Assembly: GCF_029962835.1 (NCBI RefSeq)
Contig: NC_080582.1
Coordinates: forward strand, 70,862,177-70,926,176
From: Magnolia sinica
Lineage: Eukaryota > Streptophyta > Magnoliopsida > Magnoliales > Magnoliaceae
Reading direction: 5' to 3'
DNA length: 64,000 nucleotides
Positions 32,441-44,118 of the stretch are shown here, one piece after another (within the stretch, counting starts at the first letter, position 1; each line of letters starts with the position of its first letter). The notes under the pieces were generated by a model. The model ran no database searches and was not told where the DNA came from. It was given only the letters and a program-made list of their open reading frames with translations. The translations under genes and the position numbers were made by a program.

Positions 32441-32900
32441 GTACAGAAGACTTATCTAAGGTGTCAAATCAAGTCCACTTGTGGTTTGATGCTATGCCAT
32501 ACCCCAGAGAGGATTACAGTCTTCGAGGTCTAACACTGGAGTTATTGGATTAGAGGGTGTAGATTGGATATTCTCATTAGAAATGAGCATGATATTTCAA
32601 TGACCTTATTATCACCATAATATAAGAGATATTAGAGTTTATCATTAATTAGGATATCTCAATGATAGAGGACTATAAATAGGTGTAAGATTTTCATATG
32701 AGATACATCCCTCTCCTCTCAAGCCCTAACCCTAAAGAAATATTTCCCCTCTTAAAAATTGTGATTCACTAAATTTAAAAATCTTATAGTCTATATAATG
32801 TTCTCTTCCCTTAGGCTAAGAATTGGCACATTTGGTGAGCTTTCCTTCATCACCATGCTTGTTTTCAAGCAACAAAAAATATGATCGTGATTATGCATCT
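32440..32900 (+). repeat. Probable Ty3/gypsy LTR and leader remnant
   Basis: ACTATAAATAGGTG (about 32669) looks like an LTR TATA box, and TAAGAATTGGCACATTTGGTG (32818-32838) resembles the ATTGGCGCCGTCTGTGGG-type leader that follows the LTR in many plant gypsy elements, then a CATCACCATG start at 32847-32860. No partner LTR or long gag frame follows, so this would be an orphan 5' end. Moderate to low confidence. Confidence 0.4.
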
Positions 32901-33099
32901 AAGGTAATTTCATTGCCGACAAAAAAACGGACATACTTTATGATATTTCACTTCCAACACAAATAGGTAATAAGACGAGAAAGAGAAAAGTCTAGTTGTA
33001 TTGGTTAGGAGTGATATGGTATAAATTAAAGGCTTAAAAGGGCAAAGGAATGGGTGGAGATAATAAGGAAAAACTTGATGACATATGGGTTAATTGAAG

Positions 33100-34150
33100 T
33101 TAGGTCTCTTGATATAGTAACAACTCCATCTCAGCCGTAGTTGGCATCTTCTTTTTTCGCGGCTGCGGGTGACTAGACATCTCTGCAAAAGAGAAGATAT
33201 ATAAGTAAGACTGCATCCTTAAGAGTAATCGAGTAGATAGTGAAAAAATTACGAAGACTCACTAGCTAGAGTGAAGCCAAACTGATGAAGGAGTGTAGGA
33301 GTCACCAACTTTCTGTGGTCATGCTGCTCAGCAAGTGGCTCCCAAACAATCTTGATCTAGTGCTGGTGGTATATGGATAGGCTGGGCTGTAATCAGGGAA
33401 ACATGGCAAAGAAAAACATGACGTCGGCAAATTTTTTTTAATAAAGTACAAGTGAAGCAGCTAAGAGTGTTCCCGACCTAGCAGGGTGAAGGACGTTAGA
33501 ACTCGAGACCTCAAACCCTCTAGCTCTGCCAACAGAGTCTCTCACTCTCTTGACATGAAGAACCATTTCTCCTTCCAACCCTTATTAGAGGACATATTGT
33601 TGGTAATGATGGCTTGACCCTTACCCAACCAAGAAGAAAAGTAGTACCGACCGTGCGAGCCTGAGTTGCTCTTGCTTTTGTACAAGTGGATGAGTTCATT
33701 CACTATGAATTCAGAATTTTCGACTAACTGCGAGAGGATGGAGCAACAGAAGATAGTTCGCCAAACATTTGGATTTAACTGACCAGGGGCGACTCAAAGA
33801 CTACATAAGACCTCTCTTATATGGGGTGGAGAGGCAAACTGAGGCACAAGGAAAAAAATACGGAGTATAAGGCGACCTCACCCCTGGGAGGTCAACTAGG
33901 GACTTCCCCAACTCGGGGGAGACGAAGTCCCACCAAGCTAGGAATCGACAACTCTAATCTAAGGGAGTCTAGGTCGCTATACTCATCCTTGACACAAAGG
34001 TGTCAGTAATAAGAACTAGGTCACTAGAATACCAGGAGGCCACCTTGGTAGGAGAGAAATCTCCATCGACCAGATTCGATAGAAGGGGGCGGAGGCCTTA
34101 AGGGATTAGACTTGGAGGACTCAACGACGACCAGGGACCTAAAATTACAC
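33100..34150 (-). pseudogene. Gypsy-type transposon protein remnant (Transposase_28/gag-like)
   Basis: Minus-strand translation of about 33780-33560 reads VAPGQLNPNVWRTIF, then a VNELIHLYKSKSNS...YYFSSW segment and SSNKGWKEKWFF. In my recollection this matches the plant domain called 'putative gypsy type transposon' (PF04195). Further left, after a SINE-like insert, IVWEPLAEQHDHRKLV may be its continuation. To the right, a LSTPYKRGL piece is the upstream part, out of frame. Stops and frameshifts are frequent. Not functional; the element's borders were not found. Confidence 0.6.
33425..33562 (-). mobile_element. Possible SINE inserted in gag-like remnant
   Basis: On the minus strand: GAGAGACTCTGTTGGCAGAGC (A-box-like), then GAGGTCTCGAGTTCTAACG (B-box-like), a CCTGCTAGGTCGGG stretch and a short A-run (near 33428-33435). 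It splits a protein remnant that reads on both sides. It differs from the 6749/25030 SINE family. No clean target duplication was found. Confidence 0.45.
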
Positions 34151-35490
34151 ATCCCATTCACTGACTCCTCCTGGAAGTGGTTAGAGATTGTGACCACCCC
34201 AAATCCTCCCCAGAAGACATCAGGGAGAGAGGGAAGAAGAAGGGAGAAGGAGAAAAGGAAAGGCCTAGCGTACCGAAAAAGTGCTCCGGGATGGGGACTA
34301 ATAAGAACCAGAGGACTTCAAAAATTTTTTGACTGAGGTGAGACCGGACGTAGGTTGGCAGAACTCGGTCTTCTAAAAAAAACAAATAAAAGGAATGAGG
34401 GGGATCGGGGTATTTATAGAACTTTCTTGACAGCACATTTACTCTTGAACAGTGCAACATGTCAGCAGAGGATCTTAAGGTGATGCTTTGACTAGCACGC
34501 CCCTCCACATGGTAGTAAGGGATTCACTCAACCAATAGCGTGATGGCTCGAATGATAGTTGTCAGCCCGCCGTTTGTCAAGGATCTGAATGACGATCTTT
34601 CATTAATGCACGCCTCCTCATATCCCACGTTCATAATCATGCTTCCAGCAAATAACAAACCCAGGGTCAATTTAAAATTCAAAAAAGACTGGGCTGCAAA
34701 AATTTAATTTGAATTTGAATTCACACACTTTAAAACTAGTTTAAGATCTTACTTCTTGAACTCGTACAAGATGAGCTTGGGGGGGGGGGGGGCGGCGGCG
34801 GCGGGCCCCTGAGTCAGGAAGAATGATCGATAATTATGAGAGAATGGAAACCGAGGTGGTCGAAGGCCCAGGGCAGGTTCTGAGCAGAGCTGTCTAGAGC
34901 ATAGGGCTCAGAGATAAAATGAGCAACTCTCTCAACGAAGGGACGAGCCCTGAGTTGAGCTGTTTGAGGAAAGAGCTTAGTGGGGGAAGATTCGTTTCAC
35001 CATGAACATCTATAACACAGGCGAAAGATCCGTAAGGCAAGAAGTTTAGATCCGAGCTCTCCCATGTTTCAAACTGATCCAACCGAACAACGCTAAGATG
35101 GTACAAGTAACCCGGAGGGAATTACGCCCAGATCTAGAAATATAGAGCTCGTCCTGATCTCGATCGAAGATCACGCCAACTGAGACAGACTCGATGACAC
35201 TTTCAGAAGTAGTTTCATACCCAAATAGAAGCTATCTAGTGTATCCCATTAAGACATGACAGTTTTAAAACTGCCAAAGGACCAACTACCCCAAACAAGA
35301 AGATGTAAGCTTAAAAACCAACCGTCTAATCCTTGGTCCAAGTTTATCAGCTTAACTTAGGCATCAAAGGGTTCATAGCAGGTTACAGCAACATGGTTGC
35401 CCACTTCTCTCTGATATTCACGGGAGTAATGGTGGGCATACCTTTACGATGAATTATATCTGTCATATCCGTTGGCCCAAAATCTGACGA
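34150..35490. other. Stretch between gypsy-type remnant and copy B
   Basis: Contains purine-rich runs (34220-34260), the G-run at 34780, and no frame with a family I recognise. A minus-strand frame at 35106-34894 is open but has no motif. It is probably the rest of the same degraded retroelement, since the sequence style is continuous and copy B homology starts abruptly near 35495. Confidence 0.4.
34779..34806 (+). repeat. G-run with GGC repeat
   Basis: About 14 G followed by CGGCGGCGGCGGG. A homopolymer and triplet tract liable to length change and sequencing error. Confidence 0.9.
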
Positions 35491-35494
35491 CAAC

Positions 35495-36069
35495 AAATAG
35501 TGTCTTCATGCATTAGTTTTGTACTCGTGGACCCACTATTGTTGATAAGACCGTTGGACATATCGGACCGACTCAGATGGCATGGCTTGGAACTCCTCAA
35601 ATCTTGTGGTATCTAGCCACGCTTTTTTTTTACCCTCTTCTTGACAAATTGTGCTTTAACCCTTCATCCCATTTTTTACTCTTCAAATGGGAACATTCCT
35701 CACAACTGTCCACGTTTCTGCAAGGAAGGCTCAAGGGGCCACGATCTTCCAATCTGGAATCCCCATCCATAATGACAGCCATCAGATGAACGGTTTCGAT
35801 TGCATCCCAAAACTTATTTTTTGAAAGAGGTGGAGGGAAGGAATAACGTGGGAAGGAAAAAAGCAAGGGAAAAGAAGAGGACTCAAGGCTACATTATGCT
35901 TTCCTTTTAAAACAAGAGAGAATTGGATTCTGCTTTGATTGGCCAAAGCAAGTGAAAGAATAATTGTGAAAGAAAGGATGTCTGAGAGAAGGCTATCTCT
36001 CATTCTGCATCTGTGAGTTTTGGGCAAGTGATTGAAGTTTCTCGTGAGAAGAAGAAAGAGACTAAGAAG
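35495..36069 (+). promoter_or_regulatory. NLR-B upstream region conserved with NLR-A
   Basis: Homologous to 1926-2548, including the palindromic TGCTTTGATTGGCCAAAGCA site (about 35930-35949). The CATCTCTCATTCTGCATCTGTGAG unit is present once here, against twice in A. The leader just before the start (GATTGAAGTTTCTCGTGAGAAGAA) is shared by all three copies. Confidence 0.5.
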
Positions 36070-38805
36070 ATGGCTGTTGAGGCTGCTGTTTCCTTGGTTT
36101 TAGGAAAACTCAGTGATTTCCTGGTTCAAGAGGCAGTTTCCCTCTACCAAGTGCGTGATCAGGTCGAGTCGGTCGAGAGAGAATTGAGGCGGATGCGGTG
36201 TTTCTTGAAAGACGCTGACGCAAAACAAAGTGGTGATGAAAGAGTGAAGAATTGGGTGGCAGATGTGAGAGATGTTGCTTATGATGCAGAAGACATCGTC
36301 GACACCTTCATCCTCAGAATAGAACAAAAAAGGAGAAGTGGGTTCGTTGGTTCCCTCAAAAGGTGCATGTTCATCAATGTTGAATTATCGGCTCGACATG
36401 AGATCAGCAATGGGATCGAACGGATAAAGAATAAAATCCAGGAGATCTCTGCAAGCACGGAAAGGTATGGCATTAAAGATATTAGCAGAGTCGAAGAAGG
36501 AAGCAGCTCCAGGGGTGAAAGTCTGCGCGAGCAAAGGCAAACTTCTCCTCTCTTTGGAGAGACAGAAGTCGTCGGTTTTGAAGAAGACATAAAGGCATTG
36601 GTGGGACGGTTGATCGATGTTGATTTACGACGCTGTGTGGTTTCTGTGGTTGGAATGGGTGGTCTGGGCAAGACCACTCTTGCCATTAAAGTTTATAATA
36701 ACGATGCAGTTAAGAAACATTTCGATTGCTGTGCTTGGATTTTTGTATCTGAAGAATATGTTGTGAAAGATCTTTTGCAAAAACTTATAAAAGATTTCAT
36801 GACTCTTTCTAAAGAAGAGCTTGATATGGTGGAGAAGATGAATGCTGTTCAGTTGAGAGAGAAGCTTTCCAATCATTTGAAGGAGAAGAGATATCTTCTG
36901 GTTTTGGACGATATATGGAAGACTGAAGCGTGGGGGTCTTTAGTGGCTGCTTTTCCAGATACGAATAACGGAAGTCGAGTCCTACTCACCACCCGCAACA
37001 GAGAGGTAGCTTCATATGCAGATGCACGGAGCTCTCCCCTCGAGCTGAAGCTTTTAGGAGATGAAGACGCATGGAAATTGTTCTGCAAAAAAGCATTCTT
37101 AGAACAGGGTATCCATTACCCGCAAAATTTAGAGAAGATAGGAAGAATGATTGTAGAAAAATGCGGTGGTCTGCCTCTTGCTATTGTCGTGATAGGGAGC
37201 TTACTATCAAGGAAACCAATGAATTCAAATGAGTGGGAGAAAGTGCAAAAGAGAATTAGCTCGCAATTGGTTGGTGATGAATCTCCAATCAGAAGAATAT
37301 TGGATTTGAGCTATGAAGATCTACCTTACCGACTGAAGCCACTCTTTCTGTACTTGGGTGTTTTTCCAGAAGACCATGAGATCAGTGCTAAGAAATTGAT
37401 TCACCTGTGGACTGCAGAAGGATTTGTAGAGGCAACAGGGGAAGAAACGGTGGAGGAAGCTGCAGAATTTTGCATGGAGGAGCTGATCCATAGAAGCCTG
37501 ATTCAAGTGTCAAAAAGTAATTCCGTTGGTGGAATTAAAAGCTGCCGCATACATGATCTCTTACGTGAACTCTCCATTTCAAAAGCCAAGGAAGACAAAT
37601 TCCTAGACGTTCATCAAGAACATACAAATCCTCTCTCTCCATCAAAAGCGCGCCGTCTTGCTATTCATCAGGCACCTAGTAAGTACACTTGTTTAAATCG
37701 CACCAACTCACACCTTCGTTCACTGTTATGGATCGATTTAACGGAGGGAGAAGTTGAAAAAAAGCAAGAGCAGTTTCTTTTCAGAGGATTCAGTTTGCTT
37801 AGGGTGTTAGATATATCTTATATGAGAATGAGAAAGCTTCCAAAAGAAATAGGTACACTGATCCACTTGAGATACCTTGGCTTCTGCTTAACTGGCGTGG
37901 ACAGCTGTGACTGTTGCTTAAATGGGTGTGATTCGGTCGTAGTAAGCCTCCCATCATCCATGAGCAATCTCCACAATTTAGAAACGCTTTATGTAAAATC
38001 ATCAATTCAGCCATTTTACATACCCACTTTTATTTGGAAGATGCAACAATTAAGGCATGTGAATGTGTGGTCTAAAATAGTGGGGCGTCCATCACTCGGA
38101 CTTGATTCTTTAGTTAATCTCCAGACTCTAAAACACGTGAATGCTGGCGATTGGATAGGGGATTGTTTGGAGAAGCTAACTAATCTAAAGAAACTGGGAA
38201 TAGGGGGGATCCACCGGAGAAGGCATGCAGAGGGATTGTCCAACTCTCTTCCCAGATTGGACCGCCTCCAGTCTTTGTGGTTGGCATGGTACAGTACTAT
38301 TCCCGTTTTTATGCCTATTTCACATAACCTGCGTTTGAAAAAGATGTATTTGATGGGAAAGTTAGAGAAGCTACCTGAGTCGAATGAATTCTCACCTAAC
38401 CTCACCAAGCTTACTTTGGAAGACTCCGAGTTAATGGAAGACCCGATGGCGACATTGGAGAAACTACCCAACCTTCGGATTCTCAGATTTCATGATTATT
38501 CATACGTGGGAAAGGAAATGGTCTGCTCTGCACAAGGGTTTCCTCAACTCGAATCCTTGCATGTTACAGGGTTACCTGAATTGGAAGAGTGGAGAGTGGA
38601 GGAAGGAGCAATGCCGATGCTTTTACATTTGCTGATTGGGGGCTGCTATCATTTAAAGATGCTTCCAGAAGGACTTCAACACGTGACTACCCTCAAGAAA
38701 TTGGAGATGCTGTACACGCGAAATGAATTCAAGGCCAGAATGCAGGAAAATGGCGGAGAGGATTGGCATAAGATTCAACATATACCCTCAATCGAAATAA
38801 ATTAG
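36070..38805 (+). CDS. NLR-B: CC-NB-ARC-LRR disease resistance protein, RPP13/RPP8-like
   Basis: A second intact CNL immune receptor, 911 residues. The open frame extends upstream to a GTG at 36013, but the first ATG, at 36070, corresponds to the shared MA.E..VS start of A and C and is used here. Coiled coil about 1-130, with EDIVD at 74-78 (V and I exchanged relative to EDVID in A and C). NB-ARC: GMGGLGKTT 195-203, YLLVLDDIW 275-283, GSRVLLTTRN 301-310, GLPLA 367-371, FLYLGVFPED 416-425, IHD at 494-496. LRR region from about 570 to the end, with LLRVLDISYM and IGTLIHLRYLG opening it. Relative to A it carries a Cys-rich SCDCCLNGCDS stretch in the early LRR (about 612-622), decayed in C. No intron evident. 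Recognition specificity cannot be read from sequence. Confidence 0.95.
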   Translation: MAVEAAVSLVLGKLSDFLVQEAVSLYQVRDQVESVERELRRMRCFLKDADAKQSGDERVKNWVADVRDVAYDAEDIVDTFILRIEQKRRSGFVGSLKRCMFINVELSARHEISNGIERIKNKIQEISASTERYGIKDISRVEEGSSSRGESLREQRQTSPLFGETEVVGFEEDIKALVGRLIDVDLRRCVVSVVGMGGLGKTTLAIKVYNNDAVKKHFDCCAWIFVSEEYVVKDLLQKLIKDFMTLSKEELDMVEKMNAVQLREKLSNHLKEKRYLLVLDDIWKTEAWGSLVAAFPDTNNGSRVLLTTRNREVASYADARSSPLELKLLGDEDAWKLFCKKAFLEQGIHYPQNLEKIGRMIVEKCGGLPLAIVVIGSLLSRKPMNSNEWEKVQKRISSQLVGDESPIRRILDLSYEDLPYRLKPLFLYLGVFPEDHEISAKKLIHLWTAEGFVEATGEETVEEAAEFCMEELIHRSLIQVSKSNSVGGIKSCRIHDLLRELSISKAKEDKFLDVHQEHTNPLSPSKARRLAIHQAPSKYTCLNRTNSHLRSLLWIDLTEGEVEKKQEQFLFRGFSLLRVLDISYMRMRKLPKEIGTLIHLRYLGFCLTGVDSCDCCLNGCDSVVVSLPSSMSNLHNLETLYVKSSIQPFYIPTFIWKMQQLRHVNVWSKIVGRPSLGLDSLVNLQTLKHVNAGDWIGDCLEKLTNLKKLGIGGIHRRRHAEGLSNSLPRLDRLQSLWLAWYSTIPVFMPISHNLRLKKMYLMGKLEKLPESNEFSPNLTKLTLEDSELMEDPMATLEKLPNLRILRFHDYSYVGKEMVCSAQGFPQLESLHVTGLPELEEWRVEEGAMPMLLHLLIGGCYHLKMLPEGLQHVTTLKKLEMLYTRNEFKARMQENGGEDWHKIQHIPSIEIN

Positions 38806-41364
38806 TGATCTATCAAAGGCAGGTGGATTTAGTTGCTTGTTTCTTCCACCAACGGAATGGAAGGGCAAATTCAGCGTCTCTACAAAAGCCCGTGAGTTTT
38901 TTTTTTTTTCGTTGATTTCCCTCCTCTTGATTAGCTCTAGGCAATACTGTCTCCTGCATATCATGCATGTTAGTTGTTGGTTGAAATGCCCCAACCAAGA
39001 ATGTCTGAGGCCATTACTTCATCTACCTATATGAATTGTCCCACATGAATGTGTGATTGGATAAGTGGCACCAGTCTGATTGCTCCCTGTTGATCGTGAA
39101 CTTTTGATCATTTTGGCTTCCAGCTTGATGGCCACCATTCAAACAGTAAGAATGAGCTTGCCAGTGCTATTTTTGGGCTCTTGTCTATCTGGGAAAGGGT
39201 TCACTAGAGCAATGGTTATGATCCTCTAAGCATGCAGCCACATGGACAGCTCTTAACATGCACTATCTTTTCTTTGAATGTTCAAGGATGTTTTGAGATT
39301 TGAATATCTCAAGCCTTCACAATCCAAATGTTGTATTGCCCAAGTGATCTTTCTAATCATCGATTGCGATACGTGCCATGATAGAAGAGGTTGGTTGATT
39401 CTACATGCATATAGATCCCAATCACTCTAACGTCGCTACTCATCCAATGTTGTACTCGTGTGCAAGATCAAGCCATCCATCAGGTGCAGCCATTGTGATT
39501 GTACCCTGACCCATGAATCAGAATGGTCCAATGTGCAGGCGATCCACATGCATATATTGAATCTGGTTATGAGATTTTATTAATACAAATTGTATAGATT
39601 AGGAAATGATTTCTTTCTTAGTTTTAGATAAATTCTCTCTTTTACTTAGTACAATAAAGAGCCACCTCTAAATGAGTTTTATGTATGCCTTGCACTAATC
39701 CTACTCAAATTGAGTTACATAATATCTATACCCGAAATTCCCCCGGCTCTGCCAATCACATCTAGATGTAGGGTGCACCTATGGATTAGGTAAAACAGAA
39801 CACAAGACATGTTAATGCAATGCAACTAAAACTATTTATTTTGCTTTAGTAACTCATGGAATCAATCTTTTTTTCAATTTTCTTTTCTATTTTGCTTCAT
39901 CAACTGAATTTGATATTTATTTACACCATGAGTTTAGTGTAAATATGCTTCAACTACTTGTTTAGATTTGAAAAAGCAAATTATAGTACGTCATTATCAA
40001 TTTTTAATCCCAGTTTTGATTTGTCGATTGTTGCCTTGGTAGGAGAGAGTCGGTGCATGCGAGGCGACATGACCAGACAACATGCTGATGTAGAGACTGT
40101 TGGCTTGAAAGTTCATTTCCTGTTTATGGTTTTCATACTTTGTCATTATGTATTATGTATAATGGTGTGTGTTAGTTTTTTGGATAATGTTTTCAGACAT
40201 TAGCATGAGATGTGTACTTTTAGCTATCAATCCCTTCATACACTGGTGTCTTATGATGGTTGAAATCGAACAATGATGACTTAATCCTTTGTAGTTTTAG
40301 ATTGTGATTTCAGCAGCATCCATCAGATTATTATGGGTTCATACACTGGTGTCCATTTGATTGTGAATTTTTCTTTTTGAATGTTGGCTATTGCTTATTT
40401 TCAGAGTTGATCAACAATCTAATGGCTTTGCTTCTTCACTGTGGCCTATTCATGTGGTAGCCCACCAAATCCTTTGGTTAAGCTTCACCCACCTCAGCCA
40501 ACAATTTTAGGAGGTCCAAATTGGCATGTATATATGCCACATCTACAGAGGACGGGCACTAGCACCCCTGTGAGGTAGCTGGTTGGGTGGAGATACTCCC
40601 AGTAAAAACTAAAGTATTCATCTAGCCAACGATCAGGGAGTTGGGTCAGGTGGGGTTCTTGTTGGGCATTTGGCAAATGAGATACCAATCCTTTAACTAG
40701 GGATAGCTATGGGCCAGTTGGCCTGACTCTATGGGCCAGTTGCCCATGGGCCAGGTTTTGGCCGGTCATGTGTGGCTCAATAAATTATCAGGCTGGGCTT
40801 GGGTTTGAAGTCATTTTAACCCAAACCAACCTGGCCATAAGTCATTTTAGCCCCCAACAAACCTGGCTCGACTTTATATGCATGTGTTCTATCCTACAAA
40901 TGCCCTGTTCCAATCGTTACTGAGCAATGCACGTACATCTTAAATGTAGAGTATTGGCATGTGGATCACTTAATCATAGTTCCAAAATTTGGTGACTTAT
41001 ACTGACAACCTCAACCATGCCAGCCAATGGCATTTACTAGCTGACCAATTAATGGTATAGGTTAAAAATCACAAACTTTATTATACACAGTATTTTAAGT
41101 GTCTAGCATTAGCGTCAGTAAATTTGGAGTTCAATTATTAAATATTGAGTCGAGTTGAATTTTTGAGTCAACCTGACCTAGCTGGATATTGAGTCGAGTT
41201 GAGCTTTCGAGTTTTTAACTTTGAAATAATTGAAGATCCAAATGAGTCAAACAGTGAGCATCTTCGGCACATTCTAGAGACAACTACTGGACCTGGTCGG
41301 CCAGTGGCAAATCTAATAAAGATCCTTGGAAACTCTAAGGACGTAGTAACTGATGTGGGAAAGG
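38806..41364. other. NLR-B 3' flank and following intergenic DNA
   Basis: 38806-39060 aligns with the flanks of A and C (the TTTAGTTGCTTGTTTCTTCC word) and probably holds the 3' UTR. 39100-40730 aligns with copy A as described for the duplication. 40690-40880 is GGGCC/CCTGGC-rich. From about 40880 to 41364 nothing is recognised. Frames such as 39958-40203 are not kept in the paralogous copies. Confidence 0.65.
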
Positions 41365-41985
41365 ATTTCTTTCTTATTTTTAGATTAATTCTCTCTTGTA
41401 TTTCTACAAAAAATATAATACAATAAGGAGCCACCTCTAAATGAGTTTTATGTATGCCCTGCTCTAATCCTACTCAAACTGAGTTACATAATATCTATAC
41501 CTGAAATTCCCCAGGATCTGCCAATCACGTCTAGATGTAGGGTGCACCCGTGTATTAGGTAAAACAGAACACAGGACACATTATTGCAATGCAACTCAAA
41601 ACTATTTATTTTGTTTTATTAACTTATGGAATCAATCCTTTTTTCATTTTTCTTTTCCATTTTGCTTCATCAACTGAATTTGGGATTTATTTATGCAATG
41701 AGTTTAGTGTAAATATGCTTCAACCACTTGTTTAGATTTGAAAAAGCAAATCGCAGTACGTCATTATCAAATTTTTAATCCCAGTTTTGATTTGCCAAAT
41801 GTTGCTTTGGCAGGAGAGAGTCTTAAAGTGCATGTGAGGCGACAGGACCAAACAACATGTTGACGTAGAGATTGCTTGCTTGAAAGTTCATTTTCTTTTT
41901 ATGGTTTTCATATTGTCTTGTATAATGGTGTGAGTTATTTGGATGATGTTTTCAGACATTAGCATGAGATCTGTTATCTTAATCT
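41365..41985 (+). repeat. Extra partial copy of the NLR 3' flank
   Basis: Matches 39600-40220 and 8510-9090 (GGATTTCTTTCTTA, AGCCACCTCTAAATGAGTTTT, TAGGTAAAACAGAACACA, TTGAAAGTTCATTTTC). It thus repeats, about 1.8 kb downstream, part of copy B's flank without a gene. Its right end (CAGACATTAGCATGAGAT) is about 50 bp from a lone Ty3 LTR. Confidence 0.85.
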
Positions 41986-42037
41986 TACATGTATATGGAT
42001 TCAATGAGAGAGATTTTTTTAGTTGTCCTCGGAAAGT

Positions 42038-42759
42038 TGACGCAGGAAAGGACGTGAGGTCGAGCACTGTCTTCCTCAAGAGGATAACTACTCTGAATCC
42101 ATGGAGCTTCTCTGAACTCCTCATAGAGACTTCTTAAATCCATGATGAAAGAAAGCAAGAAAATAGAAATAAATTCTAATAAATTCGAAAGTTAATTGAT
42201 TGATGAACCAAAACGAGTTCACAACCCTTTAAATAGGGGTACCAAGCAATGGGAAGAAATCAGAATCAAACTACAACTAAAACTCCTAGAATTCATGACT
42301 TACTGTAAATAATAAACTTACTATTTATAGACAATCGTAATGTCTACTAGTGTGCAAGGTTTTCGGCCAAAAATAGTAAGTGTCCTATTTGGCTTCACCA
42401 AGCTATTCTCCTAATTTTTCTAAGCTCTTTTCACGTTGGACGCAACTCCTAAAGCCCAATGGATGAAGAGTTATAATCAAATTAAAACTTACTATTTATA
42501 GTAAAAACAGAATTAAAATAGGGAAACGACCGTCGATCTGGTGGTATTTCGCAAATCTGGCTTAGGCAACCTAGCGTGGCGGGGTTGGGTGGCTACAGTA
42601 GCTCGTTCTACCCCAAAATCATATATTTTACGTCTGATAACTTATTCCGGATTGCGAGATATGACTGATTCAAGGTCCGACAGTCCGGATCACTTTTGTT
42701 GTTGACCGGTCCTTTTCTAATCCATCTTGGCCATGTAACTGTCCGCGACCCTCTCTACA
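42038..42759 (-). mobile_element. Solo Ty3/gypsy LTR
   Basis: Matches the LTRs at 16330-16978 and 18371-19025 from TGACGCAGG to CCCTCTCTACA, with a distinct 30-bp or so addition near 42328-42360 and many substitutions, so it belongs to a related subfamily. No internal region is attached. Neighbouring 5-mers (AAAGT, TCTGA) do not match, so no target duplication is visible. Orientation is by analogy with the full element. Confidence 0.85.
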
Positions 42760-43859
42760 TCTGAAGTCAAAGGATAATCTATTCTATGAATCTCAATATA
42801 TTCATCTTCTGTGATAATTTGTAATTGTTAACATTATTTTATGTTTATTTTATATGAGTAATTGATGACAAATTAAGATGAAACATCTCTACTATTGGGT
42901 TTAACAATGAGATTATTTGTGCCCTACCCCATATAAAAGTGTAAGTGTGCCACAAAAATAGGCTCTTGATTGGACCTAGCAAACACTTATATTAAAAGAT
43001 TAATTCAACTTTCTAAATCCAGGATGATACCAACAAATTATTATTTGACCATCAGGTTGGTTTATATATATTCCCATGGCTTAATGTAGAAAATATCCAA
43101 TATATAATTCTATATCAAGGATCAAGTGTTTATCAATTAGAAGCTATAATCATTCAAGCAATCTTACCTTGGAACTGTAACTTCTTGATGGTGTTTTGTA
43201 CAGTTTAGCTGTTTTAATTTTAATTAATATATGCTACATTTACAACATTGTAGTTGTGCATCAAGGGTCATATTCCTGCCCGAGCATCATATAGAGTTGT
43301 AATTTGGGTTAGGTCAACACAATCATTATGTGTGTATTATGTCTACACAATCCATCCATTTCATGAGATCATTTTATGACATTAGCCCAAATTTGAGGTA
43401 GGACCATGTAAGATCAAGATGCGGAATTGCCAAAGGATCTACTGTGCATTGGATATGGAGATCTGAAGAAGGAGATGGCTTAGCTTGCTATGATGCCATC
43501 GCTGTAAAAATGGGATGTTGAGGTCTTCCTTTCCTTACACCTTTTAGAGAAGATACGATGGGCTTTTGCTTCTATCGGTTGGTGTTGGATTGGGGGCCCA
43601 ACACCAATATATACAGAGAGGGATGAGGAGTTTGAAACCCATCAAAACTCCTCTCCCCAAAGGCTCCACACGAATTGCAATCCCAGTCACATTGAGATTC
43701 TGTATGAGTTACAGATCAAGCATTCCACCCCTATACGAATTTTAGATACATCATACTTATTGGGGCCCACTGGTACACCCGATCATATTATCCAACCCTT
43801 AAGATGATCCAGACCCTTGATCAATACAGCCCACCTTATAGAGTTCTTATAGACCACAC
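42760..43859. other. Intergenic stretch with foldback-arm fragment
   Basis: No gene. 43310-43420 contains an arm like those of the foldback family (TGTGTATTATGTCTACACAATCCATCCATTT without the rest). Otherwise unremarkable AT-rich DNA. Confidence 0.5.
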
Positions 43860-44118
43860 CACAAAAAATAATGGGGACAATGACGCCACTGTTGATACTT
43901 TCTTAGGGCCCACTGTGACACTTATTTGCCATGCAACCTATTGACAAGATCATATGAACCTAGATGAAAGCAAAACACAAATATCAGCTTAGTTCAAAAC
44001 CTGTGTGGCCCCTAAAAAGTTTTCAATAAAAGATGCTCAATTCTTTTAAGCTTTGGATCTGCTTTATTTTTGGGCCCATGCTTTAAACTCATTTCGTAAA
44101 ATGTATGGACAGTTTAGA

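Larger units (their letters stand above)
35490..40880 (+). repeat. Segmental duplication copy B (NLR-B unit)
   Basis: Aligns with copy A from the TGTCTTCATGCATTAGTTTTGTACT word (about 35500, compare 1930) through NLR-B and its 3' flank. Copy B lacks the LINE and copia insertions seen in A. It also lacks about 0.9 kb present in both A (7440-8300) and C (63240-63930): near 39330-39390 it jumps from CTTCACAATCCAA to a GAGGTTGGTTGATTCTACATGCAT stretch. 40480-40730 matches 13835-14170. Confidence 0.8.

Noticed and set aside
36013-36069. Upstream extension of NLR-B to position 36013
   Set aside because: The codon at 36013 is GTG, not ATG; the first ATG at 36070 matches the start of both paralogues.
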